Shown: positions 26,280 to 34,932 of the stretch, piece by piece
How positions within the stretch are numbered: the first letter of the stretch is position 1
Layout: each line of letters starts with the position of its first letter
Assembly (NCBI GenBank): GCA_025655575.1
Contig: JAHXIP010000005.1
Coordinates: 62,001-126,000, forward strand
Source: Candidatus Thiodiazotropha sp. (ex Monitilora ramsayi)
Lineage (GTDB): Bacteria; Pseudomonadota; Gammaproteobacteria; Chromatiales; Chromatiaceae
Length of the DNA stretch: 64,000 bases
Direction: 5' to 3'
Program-made: the position numbers and the translations under genes
Notes under the pieces: generated by a model
What the model was told of the DNA's origin: nothing
The model's input: the letters and a program-made list of their open reading frames with translations, nothing else
The model's database searches: none

Positions 26280-28007
26280 ATGAGTGACTCATCGAAACAG
26301 GCAACCAGCCAGAGCTATTCCGTAGCCATTACCGGTTCAGGTGGCAGTGGCGCGGTGACAACCGGACGCATACTGCTCGAAGCGGCTGCCCAGTGCGGTT
26401 TTCAGGGCTTGATGACGCGTTCCGCCGGACCACAGATCCGTGGTGGAGAATCTGCGGCGATGGTTCGCTTCAGCCAGGATCCGGTTGAATGCATGGGCGA
26501 CGAGTACGATCTGCTGGTCGGACTCGACTGGCGTAATATCGAACGTTTTGCCGATGAGTTGCCACTCTCCGACAAGAGTCTGATCCTGTCGGACCCCGCT
26601 GCGGGCGAGGTGCCTGCACTGCTGCGTAGCAACGGTGCGGATATTCTTGAGGTGCCATTCAAAAAATTCGCCTCCGGACTGCCGGGGGGGCGCCTCAATA
26701 TGGTTGCTCTGGGCGCCACGGCGCTGGTTTGTGGGCTGGATCTCAAAGCGCTGGAAACCAGTGTTAAAGCAATATTGGGAAACAAAGGGGAGGAGGTTGT
26801 CGAGTCCGCGCTGCTGGCGGCCAGGCTCGGTTATAACCACGATCACCGGCCTCGGATTACACTGGAAGCCCCTGGGAAACCGGCAGATCATTGGAGCATT
26901 ACCGGCAATCAGGCCTGTGGGGTGGGCGCCCTGAGAGGAGGTACGCGTTTTGTCGCCGCCTATCCCATCACGCCGGCCAGTGAAATATTGGAGTGGCTCG
27001 CCCCTAGGTTGGAAAAACTCGGCGGTTCTCTGCTGCAGGCAGAGGATGAACTGGCTTCGATCAATATGATCATTGGCGCTTCCTTCGGTGGCGTGCCCTC
27101 ACTGACAGCGACGTCCGGCCCCGGCCTGAGCCTGATGGTCGAAGGATTGGGACTCGCTCTGGTCAGCGAGACACCGGTGACGGTGGTGAATGTCATGCGA
27201 GGCGGTCCCTCCACCGGTATCCCCACCAAGTCGGAGCAGTCTGATCTGAACATCGCTATTTACGGCCTGCATGGTGATGCGCCGCACCTGGTGCTGGCGC
27301 CGCTCTCGATTCGGGATTGCGTCTTCACCACCCAGTGGGCGGTACAACTTGCCGAACACCTGCAGACCGTGGCTCTGGTGCTTTCTGATCAGTCATTGGG
27401 ACAGTCCCAGGCGATCGTCGAGGCCCCTCCGCAACGTGAACTCTCTCTTGCGCGTAAAGTGGAAGCTACCCCTGATGCGGAATATCAACGCTACGCCATC
27501 ACCCCGGATAACGTTTCAGCCATGAGCCTTCCCGGTACTGCCGGGGGTATGTACACCGCTGACGGTTTGGAGCATAACCCCAGGGGAACGCCATCCAGCA
27601 TGGCAGTGGATCATCGTACCCAACTGAACAAGCGCCTGCATAAGCTGGAGGATTTCGACTTTGGTGAGGATTGGGCAGATGTGGAAGGGGATGGCAGACG
27701 GTGCATCATCACCTGGGGATCTTCCACCGGTGCGGTGAAGGAAGTGGCCGGTTGGCTATGGGCGCAGGGAAGTTCGATCAAGATAATTTCACTTCGTTTA
27801 CTGGCGCCTTTACAGCATGATCGGCTGAAAGAGCTATTGAAGGATATGGAAAAGGTATTGGTGGTGGAACAGAATCATGCAGGCCAGCTTTTCCATTATC
27901 TGCATGCGGAGGGCGTGTTGCCCGTTTCGGCTGAATCATTGGCTCAGCCCGGACCCCTTCCCCTGAGGCCGGGACGAATTCTACGTGCCCTGGGTGGCGG
28001 TGGTTGA
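26280..28007 (+). CDS. korA: 2-oxoacid:acceptor oxidoreductase, fused gamma-alpha subunit
   Basis: A 575-residue protein. The gamma domain is about 10-185 (ITGSGGSGAVTTGRIL; GPQIRGGESAAMVRFS). It is fused to the alpha pyrimidine-binding domain, about 200-560 (AYPITPASEI; EDELASINMIIGAS; TSGPGLSLM; RGGPSTGIPTKSEQSDL). This is the KorA layout of two-subunit 2-oxoglutarate or related 2-oxoacid:ferredoxin oxidoreductases, which make acyl-CoA plus reduced ferredoxin. The beta subunit gene follows 14 bp later. No ferredoxin gene is next to it. The substrate (2-oxoglutarate, pyruvate or branched-chain acids) cannot be decided by eye. Confidence 0.85.
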   Translation: MSDSSKQATSQSYSVAITGSGGSGAVTTGRILLEAAAQCGFQGLMTRSAGPQIRGGESAAMVRFSQDPVECMGDEYDLLVGLDWRNIERFADELPLSDKSLILSDPAAGEVPALLRSNGADILEVPFKKFASGLPGGRLNMVALGATALVCGLDLKALETSVKAILGNKGEEVVESALLAARLGYNHDHRPRITLEAPGKPADHWSITGNQACGVGALRGGTRFVAAYPITPASEILEWLAPRLEKLGGSLLQAEDELASINMIIGASFGGVPSLTATSGPGLSLMVEGLGLALVSETPVTVVNVMRGGPSTGIPTKSEQSDLNIAIYGLHGDAPHLVLAPLSIRDCVFTTQWAVQLAEHLQTVALVLSDQSLGQSQAIVEAPPQRELSLARKVEATPDAEYQRYAITPDNVSAMSLPGTAGGMYTADGLEHNPRGTPSSMAVDHRTQLNKRLHKLEDFDFGEDWADVEGDGRRCIITWGSSTGAVKEVAGWLWAQGSSIKIISLRLLAPLQHDRLKELLKDMEKVLVVEQNHAGQLFHYLHAEGVLPVSAESLAQPGPLPLRPGRILRALGGGG

Positions 28008-28021
28008 TGAGGAGATAATCG

Positions 28022-28849
28022 ATGACAGTTCCCGCGCTCAAGGCAAAAGATTACAAATCAGGCATCAAGGCGGTCTGGTGCCCGGGTTGTGGCCATTTCG
28101 CCGTGCTTTCCGCACTGACCAAGGCGATGGCACACCTTGGCCTGGTGAAGGAAGAGGTGGCGGTAGTCTCAGGCATCGGCTGTTCTTCCCGTTTGCCGGC
28201 CTATATCGATACCTACGGGTTTCACGGTATTCACGGACGGGCACTGGCGGCAGCCTCTGGTCTCAAGGCGGCACGACCTGATCTGACGGTGATTGTGGCG
28301 GGTGGTGATGGGGATGGCTTCTCCATTGGCGGCAACCACTTTTTGCATGCCTGTCGGCGTAACATGAACATGGCCTATATCGTTATGGACAATGAGGTCT
28401 ACGGTATGACCAAGGGGCAGGCCTCTCCGACCACGTTGCCAGATTGGAGTAACAGCAAGATGACGCCTCATGGTACCGGTATTCCGAGCTTCAACCCTGC
28501 CGCCATTGCGCTGGCGGCAGGGGCGGGTTTCATTGCCCGTGGCTTTTCGGGTGAGCCCTCTGAGCTGACTCGAATACTGGTAGAGGCCATCGAACATTCC
28601 GGATTTGCTTTCGTGCAGGTATTGAGTGGATGTGTCACCTACCGGCCCGATCAGAAACTTTGGAAGGAGGAGGTGCATCCCTCCGAAAGTGATCTACCGA
28701 CTGATGATCCGGTCAAGGCTGCACAGATCATCCAAGCTGGTGACGGCAAGGCGACAGGTGTCATCTATGCCAAGCAGTTTCCTGTCTGGCAACCGGAAAA
28801 CAGAATGGACTCAAACTTAAATACCATTGAGAAGGAGTTCCTGCTATGA
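28022..28849 (+). CDS. korB: 2-oxoacid:acceptor oxidoreductase, beta (TPP) subunit
   Basis: 275 residues with WCPGCGHFAV near the start (cluster and TPP region), GIGCSSRLPAY, and the TPP/Mg motif GDGDGFSIGGNHFLHACRRN...MDNEVYGMTKGQASPT. It supplies the thiamine-diphosphate site and partners the KorA-type protein encoded before it. The ribosome site GAGGAG lies at about 28010-28015. It overlaps the ferritin-like gene by four bases (ATGA), indicating that all three products are made together. Confidence 0.87.
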   Translation: MTVPALKAKDYKSGIKAVWCPGCGHFAVLSALTKAMAHLGLVKEEVAVVSGIGCSSRLPAYIDTYGFHGIHGRALAAASGLKAARPDLTVIVAGGDGDGFSIGGNHFLHACRRNMNMAYIVMDNEVYGMTKGQASPTTLPDWSNSKMTPHGTGIPSFNPAAIALAAGAGFIARGFSGEPSELTRILVEAIEHSGFAFVQVLSGCVTYRPDQKLWKEEVHPSESDLPTDDPVKAAQIIQAGDGKATGVIYAKQFPVWQPENRMDSNLNTIEKEFLL

Positions 28850-29367
28850 GTGAAGCTGAAACCGTAACTATCGAATCTGTGGAAGAATTTCTGGTGCATG
28901 CCATGGAGCTCGAAGAGGCTTCTTACGAGCACTATGAGGAACTGGCGGATACCATGGAGGTGCACAACAATCTGGAAGTGGCAGAACTCTTCCGTAAGCT
29001 GGCGAACTACAGCCGGCTGCATGCTGAGGAAGTTCATCAACGGGCGGCAAATCTGGCTTTACCTACAATCACCCCCTGGGACTTTAAGTGGAAATGCCCA
29101 TCGGCACCCGAGGCCTTCTGCATGGATGATGCGGACTACCTCATGAGTAGTACAAAGGCCATGGAAATTGCACTGTTCAACGAAATCCGCGGCCGGGATT
29201 TTTATCAGCAGGTTGCAGATAACTCATCAAGTGAAGCGGTGAAGAAGCTGGCGCTTGAAATGGTAGAAGAGGAAAACTGGCATGTTGAGATGTTACGGGA
29301 ATGGCAGGCCAGTATGCAGGAGGAGCAGCCTCAAGAGGACCTGGATCCCCCAAATATGCCTGAATAG
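28846..29367 (+). CDS. Ferritin-like / rubrerythrin-type protein lacking rubredoxin domain
   Basis: A 173-residue four-helix protein. The di-iron ligand pattern is seen as E-E (MELEEASYEHYEEL), ExxH in AEEVH, E in FNEIRGRDFY, and ENWH near the end. Rubrerythrins use such a site to reduce peroxide. The C-terminal rubredoxin domain that supplies electrons is missing and replaced by an acidic Pro-rich tail. The only cysteines are in KCPSAPEAFC. Translational coupling to the oxygen-sensitive KorAB enzyme suggests protection from peroxide or oxygen, or an iron or ferredoxin-linked role; this is inference. Confidence 0.75.
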   Translation: MSEAETVTIESVEEFLVHAMELEEASYEHYEELADTMEVHNNLEVAELFRKLANYSRLHAEEVHQRAANLALPTITPWDFKWKCPSAPEAFCMDDADYLMSSTKAMEIALFNEIRGRDFYQQVADNSSSEAVKKLALEMVEEENWHVEMLREWQASMQEEQPQEDLDPPNMPE

Positions 29368-29765
29368 TCTATTGACGACAGTCTTACCCAGAACTCACCT
29401 TGTTTGTACCACAGTCATCCTGGGTTAACTCAAAATATATTCGAATAAAAAAAGTACAACCCTACCACTTAAGGGTAGGGTGACTACTCCTTTTGCGTAT
29501 GGATTGTAGTGGTATCGTCATTTAGGACTTTCATTCTCTTCAAAAATGTATTTGAATCTAGTTATGGAAAAGGGGAATGCACTATTTTCCCCACTATGGA
29601 GCATTGTGATATCGAATGTTTTTTACACGGATGAAAGAGGGGGTGTGGCTTAAGTAATCCTTAAGCTTGGCTTGCTAGGTTACTACCAATAGTGGGGTAT
29701 ATCGGTTTAATCCCTGCAAGTCAGCCAGAGCGTGTAATTATATCAGGTAACGTAGAGATCCAGCC
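29368..29765. other. Intergenic region with CCCTACC...GGTAGGG hairpin
   Basis: No gene is supported here. An inverted repeat (29460-29466 with 29474-29480) could be a terminator: read on the minus strand it is followed by a run of seven T. On the plus strand the tail is poorer. At 29651-29683 the sequence CTTAAGTAA...TTGCTAGG resembles one upstream of the second paralogue (30349-30366), suggesting a shared control site for the two genes. Confidence 0.4.
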
Positions 29766-30230
29766 ATGTTCAACTATCTGGAAAAAAAGAGCGAGAAAAG
29801 AATTTTCTATAGTTATCTGCATCGATTCGGGCTGACGTGGGAGGACTTGAATCCCAGGGTCTCCCGTCTGATTCTCAATGCCATCTATGATCAGGCGCAA
29901 GCAACTTCGCATAAATTCGGCGAACCGTTGGCGACTGTTTCCGGAAACATCATCAGTGCTGCCGCATGGGGAACAATCTACTGCCTCATGGGCTCTGATC
30001 AGATGTTGAAAATGGAGCCTGGATATAGGGATATTGTCGATGAGGTGGAATGGGAACTGATGATCTCCTGTGAGAAAGAGGACGCGGGGAGTAATATCTA
30101 CTGCCGAGTTTTTGCTATCCTCTATGAAAATGGTCATTGCCACCCTAACGTGTCTACTTTACTGAAAGCCTGCATGCACCAGGCACCCAACGCACAGAGT
30201 TTTGAAACTGGTAATTGCTCCGCTCTCTGA
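29766..30230 (+). CDS. Unknown protein, paralogue A of a tandem pair
   Basis: 154 residues with no family I recognise and no signal peptide or membrane helix. It opens MFNYLEKKSEKRIFYSYLHRFG and has a conserved central AAW..IY segment, a VDE.E.EL helix, and a CH pair (GHCHPNV) near the end. Hand alignment with the protein at 30463-30933 is ungapped over about 140 residues, with roughly a third identical, so the two arose by duplication. Predicted mostly helical. The ribosome site is weak (GTAGAGA). The region appears more A+T-rich than the operons to its left, and the pair sits at the border of the copper island. Function unknown. Confidence 0.6.
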   Translation: MFNYLEKKSEKRIFYSYLHRFGLTWEDLNPRVSRLILNAIYDQAQATSHKFGEPLATVSGNIISAAAWGTIYCLMGSDQMLKMEPGYRDIVDEVEWELMISCEKEDAGSNIYCRVFAILYENGHCHPNVSTLLKACMHQAPNAQSFETGNCSAL

Positions 30231-30462
30231 TGTCCACCATTAAAGTTAAGTGACGCTACTCCCTATAGCCTGTTAGCACTAAATTGATCACCACGGCCTA
30301 TTTAATGGGTGCTAAATGCCCCGGCTGTCTTGTTGAATTAATTTCCCCTTAAGTAACATTTGCTAGGATTTCCTAGGGTTATTTTCGCTACCTCAGCGAT
30401 GTACCCAGATGAGAATAGGCGATGTTCTCCGTAGGCTATGGTTATTCACGGGAGGAGAGAGG

Positions 30463-30933
30463 ATGTTTGGATACCTGGAAAGACAGAGTGAAAAGCGACT
30501 ATATTTTAGCTATTTGATCAAATACGGACTGACCCAGGATGACTTGGGGGAGCCTGCTACTCAATTGATTCTATCCCAGGTCTACGAGAATTCACAAAAG
30601 CTTTCCAAAAGGTTTCATGAGCCTGTAACGCGTATCTCAAGAAGCGTTGTCGTTTCTGCTGCCTGGGCCTCAATTTATGCACTCCTGGGTCCGCGAAAGC
30701 TCGTTGAAATTGACCCTGATCATCAAGAATTCGTCGACGAGATCGAGACTGAGCTGGTGTGTGCAGGTCAGGGCGTGTCTGAAACATTCAATGTCTATCA
30801 ACATGTATTTCAAACGCTGCTGCATCACGATCGCTGTCATCATGAGGTTGTCGAAATACTAAATAAATATAGTATGTTCTCTGTTCAGAGCGGCCCTAAA
30901 TCTGTTCAGCATAACTTGGCGTATCACTCATGA
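30463..30933 (+). CDS. Unknown protein, paralogue B of a tandem pair
   Basis: 156 residues from the ATG at 30463, which has the strong ribosome site GGAGGAG (30451-30457); frames starting at 30409 are therefore not preferred. It shares with paralogue A the MF.YLE..SEKR start, GLT..DL, LIL...Y...Q, F.EP, AAW..IY, VDE.E.EL and the C-terminal CH. No known motif or export signal is seen. The separate upstream region of about 230 bp contains CTTAAGTAA and CTAGG-ATTT-CCTAG, similar to the leader of paralogue A, so the genes may respond to the same regulator rather than being one operon. Function unknown. Confidence 0.6.
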   Translation: MFGYLERQSEKRLYFSYLIKYGLTQDDLGEPATQLILSQVYENSQKLSKRFHEPVTRISRSVVVSAAWASIYALLGPRKLVEIDPDHQEFVDEIETELVCAGQGVSETFNVYQHVFQTLLHHDRCHHEVVEILNKYSMFSVQSGPKSVQHNLAYHS

Positions 30934-31077
30934 GATGCTTCCTCTTAAGGAAACTCTAAACAAGACTGGATGAGTCAAAGACTTACACATGAAGACGTCA
31001 ATCGCAGGTATTTGCGGACTATTACCAAAACTGATAACACAGAGGCGGAAGTTTTTCTTCCACACAAAGAATGGTCA

Positions 31078-31479
31078 TTAGAAATTAGATTGAAAATAAA
31101 AGCGGTGGATGCTTTCATCCGCTGTAACGGCCTCTATGGCAATAGTGGTAACTTCTGCTGATGGTAGGTTGATATCGCCACCATATCCCGCCATATTAGA
31201 CATCTGCATCGATATCAGTCTGACCTTCTTGGGTGCATTTTTTGTTGCTGTTTTCGCCCATGCATAAACCATCGCATGATCTGTATCTTTACCTGTATCG
31301 GTATTCATGAGAGACAACATGACATGATGGGTTGCGACTATCCCATATGTTTTGAGGGCAGCTTGTGATTTTTTATCATATGGCATGATTTCCAGGGTCG
31401 CCTGTATGTTGTCATTCTTCAGGCTTCCCAAAGATTGCATATGGCTATGCTCATGAGAATCTACACTTTTTTCGCTCAT
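31078..31479 (-). CDS. Small His/Met-bearing protein downstream of cusA (body, separated from its signal peptide)
   Basis: A 133-codon frame after the copper pump gene. It opens MSEKSVDSHEHSHMQSL and continues as a beta-rich domain with several Met and His residues (HHVMLSLM, MQMSNMAGYGG). It has no export signal of its own. The preceding frame (31476-31586) encodes a good signal peptide and ends in TGA overlapping this ATG (ATGA). The most likely reading is one periplasmic copper-related protein split by a frameshift, or two coupled frames. I recognise no family. As it is the last gene of the cus operon, a periplasmic metal-handling role is plausible. Confidence 0.55.
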   Translation of the reverse strand: MSEKSVDSHEHSHMQSLGSLKNDNIQATLEIMPYDKKSQAALKTYGIVATHHVMLSLMNTDTGKDTDHAMVYAWAKTATKNAPKKVRLISMQMSNMAGYGGDINLPSAEVTTIAIEAVTADESIHRFYFQSNF

Positions 31480-31586
31480 TCGGATTGATGCATGCCTTGT
31501 TGATCATGACCAATGTCACCAGCGGTTGCAGTTGTAACCATGGCGGCGAATAGACCAAGTAAGCGTAATGCTTGGTAGTATTTCAT
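31476..31586 (-). CDS. Signal-peptide mini-frame preceding the small copper-island protein
   Basis: 36 codons from the ATG at 31584-31586. A basic start (MKYYQALRL), a hydrophobic core (LGLFAAMVTTA) and a cleavage-like ATAG are followed by HDQQGMHQSE and a stop. This is a complete Sec signal peptide with almost no mature protein. The stop overlaps the start of the next frame in the -1 register. It probably belonged to the same protein as 31078-31479. Confidence 0.5.
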   Translation of the reverse strand: MKYYQALRLLGLFAAMVTTATAGDIGHDQQGMHQSE

Positions 31587-31639
31587 AGCAATCTCTCTGC
31601 TTTCTCGGGTTAATATCGGATATATAATTACTGGATTAT

Positions 31640-34600
31640 TTAAGGTAGTAACTTTCTCCGCTTCACTAAAAGCACGATGGTCGGCATAACAAAGAGCGAT
31701 AAGAGTGGCGCCGTAATCATGCCGCCGATAACCGGTGCAGCAATGCGCTGCATCACTTCAGAGCCTGTGCCATCGCTTATCATTATCGGCATCAAGCCCA
31801 TCACGACAACCAATACCGTCATGGCCTTCGGACGAACTCTCAACGCTGCGCCTTCAACGATGGCTGCCTTTAAATCTTGTCGGGTATTGAGATCTCCTGT
31901 CTCTTTATACTGGGCGATTGCATTATTGAGGTAGATCAGCATGACCACGCCGAACTCAGTCGCTATACCGGCGAGTGCTATAAAGCCGACAGCAACAGCA
32001 ACAGACATGTGATAACCCATAGTAAGCACAAACCAGAAGCCGCCTATCAGCGCAAATGGAATACTGAGCATAACAATGGCAGCCTCGGAAAAACGTCTGA
32101 AAATAAGATAGAGGAGGCCGAAAATAATGATGGCCAGCACAGGTATCAACTGCATCAGTTTCTCCTTTGCTCGCAGCATATACTCGTACTGTCCGGTCCA
32201 GGTGATGGAATAGCCAGTTGGTAGTTTGATGGCCTTGTTCAGGGTTTCCTGGCCCTTTGCGATGTAACTGCCTATATCCGCATCCCTGATGTCGATGAAT
32301 GTCCAGCCATTAAGGCGAGCGTTCTCTGTTTTTATGAGAGGAGGGCCGTCTACAACATGCACACTGGCCACCTGGGATAGGGGTATCTGCGCACCGGAAG
32401 GTGTGACGATCGGCAGTTCACTCAGTTTTTTAACATCATCCCGTTGTTCTCGCGGGAATCGAATATTGATGGGATAGCGCTCGGGACCTTCAATTGTCTC
32501 ACCGATATTGATGCCGCCGACAGCAGCGCTGACCATCAGATTGATATCGTCAATATTGATGCCCAGGCGAGCCGCTTCCAATCTATTGGGCGTTATTTCG
32601 ATGTATCGGCCTGCAACGACTCTGTCGGAAAAGGCGGAGCGGGTTTCCGGTATGCTGGAGAGGGCCTTTTCTATCTCTCTTCCAATCTGCTCGATAGTAT
32701 CGAGATCAGGCCCTGAGACTTTGATGCCGATGGGGGTTTTGATGCCTGTGGAAAGCATGTCAATTCGGGTTTTTATCGGCATGAGCCAGGCATTAGTCAG
32801 ACCGGGGAATTGTACGGTCCTGTCGAGTTCTGAAATGATATCTTCCAATGCGAGTCCATCACGCCAGGATGATTTGGGTTTCAGTTGAATGATGGTCTCT
32901 ATCATAGTCAACGGCGCAGGATCGGTGGCTGTATCTGCCCGACCGATTTTCCCGAAAACCCTTTCCACCTCTGGAATTGTTTTTATCAAACGATCAGTCT
33001 GTTGCAACAATTCCTGCGCCTTACCTATGGATAGCCCTGGTAGGGTGGTTGGCATATACATCAGATCGCCTTCAAAGAGGTCCGGCATAAATTCAGAACC
33101 GAGGCCTCGTCCCATGCTGCGAAGAAAGGGCGTACCGGAGAATCTATCGTTCCAGCCATTCCTCAAGTGCTGTTGGCCGTCTTCAATTGTCTCAATCAAA
33201 TATCTACTGCTGTCGATGCCGCTGGCAGCAGTCATTTTCAATGGCCATTTCAAAGGCTCAAGTATGCCGCCAACACCATATAAGGGAATCAACAGTGTGA
33301 GGACGAGTAGTAATGCAATGAGTAGGGACAACCGGGGTAGCAGTAAGACAGTTCTTAGAAGAGGCCGGTAGACGCCGATCAGGAGCCAGGTCAGTGGATT
33401 GGCGTTTTCTGCCGGAATACGTCCCTTTAAGAGATATCCCATGAGTACCGGTACCAGTGTGACGGCAAGTCCGGCAGAGGCAGCCATGGCATAGGTTTTG
33501 GTATATACCAGTGGACCGAATAGCTTGCCCTCCTGTCCTTCCAATGCCAGCACAGGCAGGAAACTCAAGGTAATGATCAGCAGAGAATAGAAGAGCGCCG
33601 GACCAACCTGTTGCGCAGCCTGTAGAATAACCCTCCAATGTTCCTCACGGGATAATCGACTGCCGGCTTCTTCTAAACGACGGTGAGCATTTTCGATCAT
33701 TACAATTGCCGCATCGACCATGGTGCCGATTGCAATAGCAATACCACCGAGTGACATAATGTTCGCGTCGATTCCCTGCTGCCGCATAATAATGAAGGCG
33801 ATCAGTATGCCCAAGGGTAGTGTTATCACGGCAACTATCGCGGAACGTATATGAAAAAGGAAGAGTAGGCAGACGGCAGCAACAACGAAGAACTCTTGCA
33901 CAAGTTTTTCACTGAGATTATCTACGCTCTCAGCGATAAGAGATGAGCGATCATAAGTCTCAACAACTTCCACGCCTTCTGGCAGACCGGATTTCAGATT
34001 TTCCAGCTTGGCTTTTACAAGCTGGATGGTTTTCAGTGCGTTTTCACCATGGCGCATTACGACAATACCGCCTGTAACCTCACCCATGCCATCAAGATCG
34101 GCGACAGCACGCCGCATTTCCGGGCCGGTCTGGATGTGGGCAATATCCTGCAGCAGAATTGGGACACTGTCATCGGTCAGATCGATGGGGATATGGCCAA
34201 TATCCTGCTCTGATTTCAGGTAGCCTCGTGTGCGCACCATGAGTTCTGCCTCACCCTGTTCAATAACAGAGCCGCCTACCTCATAGTTGGCACGTTTCAC
34301 TGCATTGATAACTTGAGAGAGAGGAATGCCTAATGCACGCATCTTTTCCGGACTGAGAACGATCTGGTATTGCTTGATCATACCGCCGACGCTGGCGATC
34401 TCTGCTACCCCTGACACACTCTGCAGTTCAAACTTTAAAAACCAATCCTGAATAGATCTCAGCTGGGAAATGTCGTGTTTATTCTGCGTGTCTACCAATG
34501 CGTAACTGTAGATCCAGCCAACACCTGAGGCATCGGGTCCCAGCTTAGGCTGAACATCGCTGGGTAACTCTGCACTTGCCTGATTGAGGTACTCCAGTAC

Positions 34601-34927
34601 CCTGCTGCGAGCCCAATAGATATCAGTGCCATCCTCAAAAATGACGTAGATATAGGAATCTCCAAAAAAAGAGTAACCCCGGACAGCTTTTGCGCCAGGT
34701 ACTGACAGCATAGTCGTGGTGATCGGATATGTGATCTGGTCCTCGACAACCTGAGGGGATTGACCCGGGTAACCGGTTTGAATAATGACCTGAACGTCTG
34801 AGAGATCAGGCAAGGCGTCCAAGGGGATTTCACGTATGGCGTTCCATCCCCAGATACCGACGATAAGACTGGCGAGTAGTACCAATACGCGGTTTTCAAT
34901 AGACCAGCGTATCAACAGTGTGGGCAT
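31640..34927 (-). CDS. cusA: Copper/silver RND efflux pump, inner-membrane subunit
   Basis: A 1,095-residue heavy-metal RND transporter. The CusA three-methionine copper site is conserved in its usual contexts (LMYMPTTLPG, APLTMIETIIQLKP, RIDMLSTGIKTPIG). The proton-relay segment GTMVDAAIVMIENAHRR is present, as is the closing AAPVIGGMITAPLLSLFV. It pumps Cu(I) or Ag(I) from the periplasm or inner membrane to the outer-membrane channel. It begins five bases after the cusB stop, clearly one operon with cusB and the FKBP gene. The cusC channel gene is not in the window. Confidence 0.93.
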   Translation of the reverse strand: MPTLLIRWSIENRVLVLLASLIVGIWGWNAIREIPLDALPDLSDVQVIIQTGYPGQSPQVVEDQITYPITTTMLSVPGAKAVRGYSFFGDSYIYVIFEDGTDIYWARSRVLEYLNQASAELPSDVQPKLGPDASGVGWIYSYALVDTQNKHDISQLRSIQDWFLKFELQSVSGVAEIASVGGMIKQYQIVLSPEKMRALGIPLSQVINAVKRANYEVGGSVIEQGEAELMVRTRGYLKSEQDIGHIPIDLTDDSVPILLQDIAHIQTGPEMRRAVADLDGMGEVTGGIVVMRHGENALKTIQLVKAKLENLKSGLPEGVEVVETYDRSSLIAESVDNLSEKLVQEFFVVAAVCLLFLFHIRSAIVAVITLPLGILIAFIIMRQQGIDANIMSLGGIAIAIGTMVDAAIVMIENAHRRLEEAGSRLSREEHWRVILQAAQQVGPALFYSLLIITLSFLPVLALEGQEGKLFGPLVYTKTYAMAASAGLAVTLVPVLMGYLLKGRIPAENANPLTWLLIGVYRPLLRTVLLLPRLSLLIALLLVLTLLIPLYGVGGILEPLKWPLKMTAASGIDSSRYLIETIEDGQQHLRNGWNDRFSGTPFLRSMGRGLGSEFMPDLFEGDLMYMPTTLPGLSIGKAQELLQQTDRLIKTIPEVERVFGKIGRADTATDPAPLTMIETIIQLKPKSSWRDGLALEDIISELDRTVQFPGLTNAWLMPIKTRIDMLSTGIKTPIGIKVSGPDLDTIEQIGREIEKALSSIPETRSAFSDRVVAGRYIEITPNRLEAARLGINIDDINLMVSAAVGGINIGETIEGPERYPINIRFPREQRDDVKKLSELPIVTPSGAQIPLSQVASVHVVDGPPLIKTENARLNGWTFIDIRDADIGSYIAKGQETLNKAIKLPTGYSITWTGQYEYMLRAKEKLMQLIPVLAIIIFGLLYLIFRRFSEAAIVMLSIPFALIGGFWFVLTMGYHMSVAVAVGFIALAGIATEFGVVMLIYLNNAIAQYKETGDLNTRQDLKAAIVEGAALRVRPKAMTVLVVVMGLMPIMISDGTGSEVMQRIAAPVIGGMITAPLLSLFVMPTIVLLVKRRKLLP

Positions 34928-34932
34928 CTGTC

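Noticed and set aside
29460..29480. CTACC/GGTAG repeat as a NarL-type 7-2-7 site
   Set aside because: The heptamers would be one base apart rather than two, and their sequences deviate from the consensus; it is better described as a hairpin.
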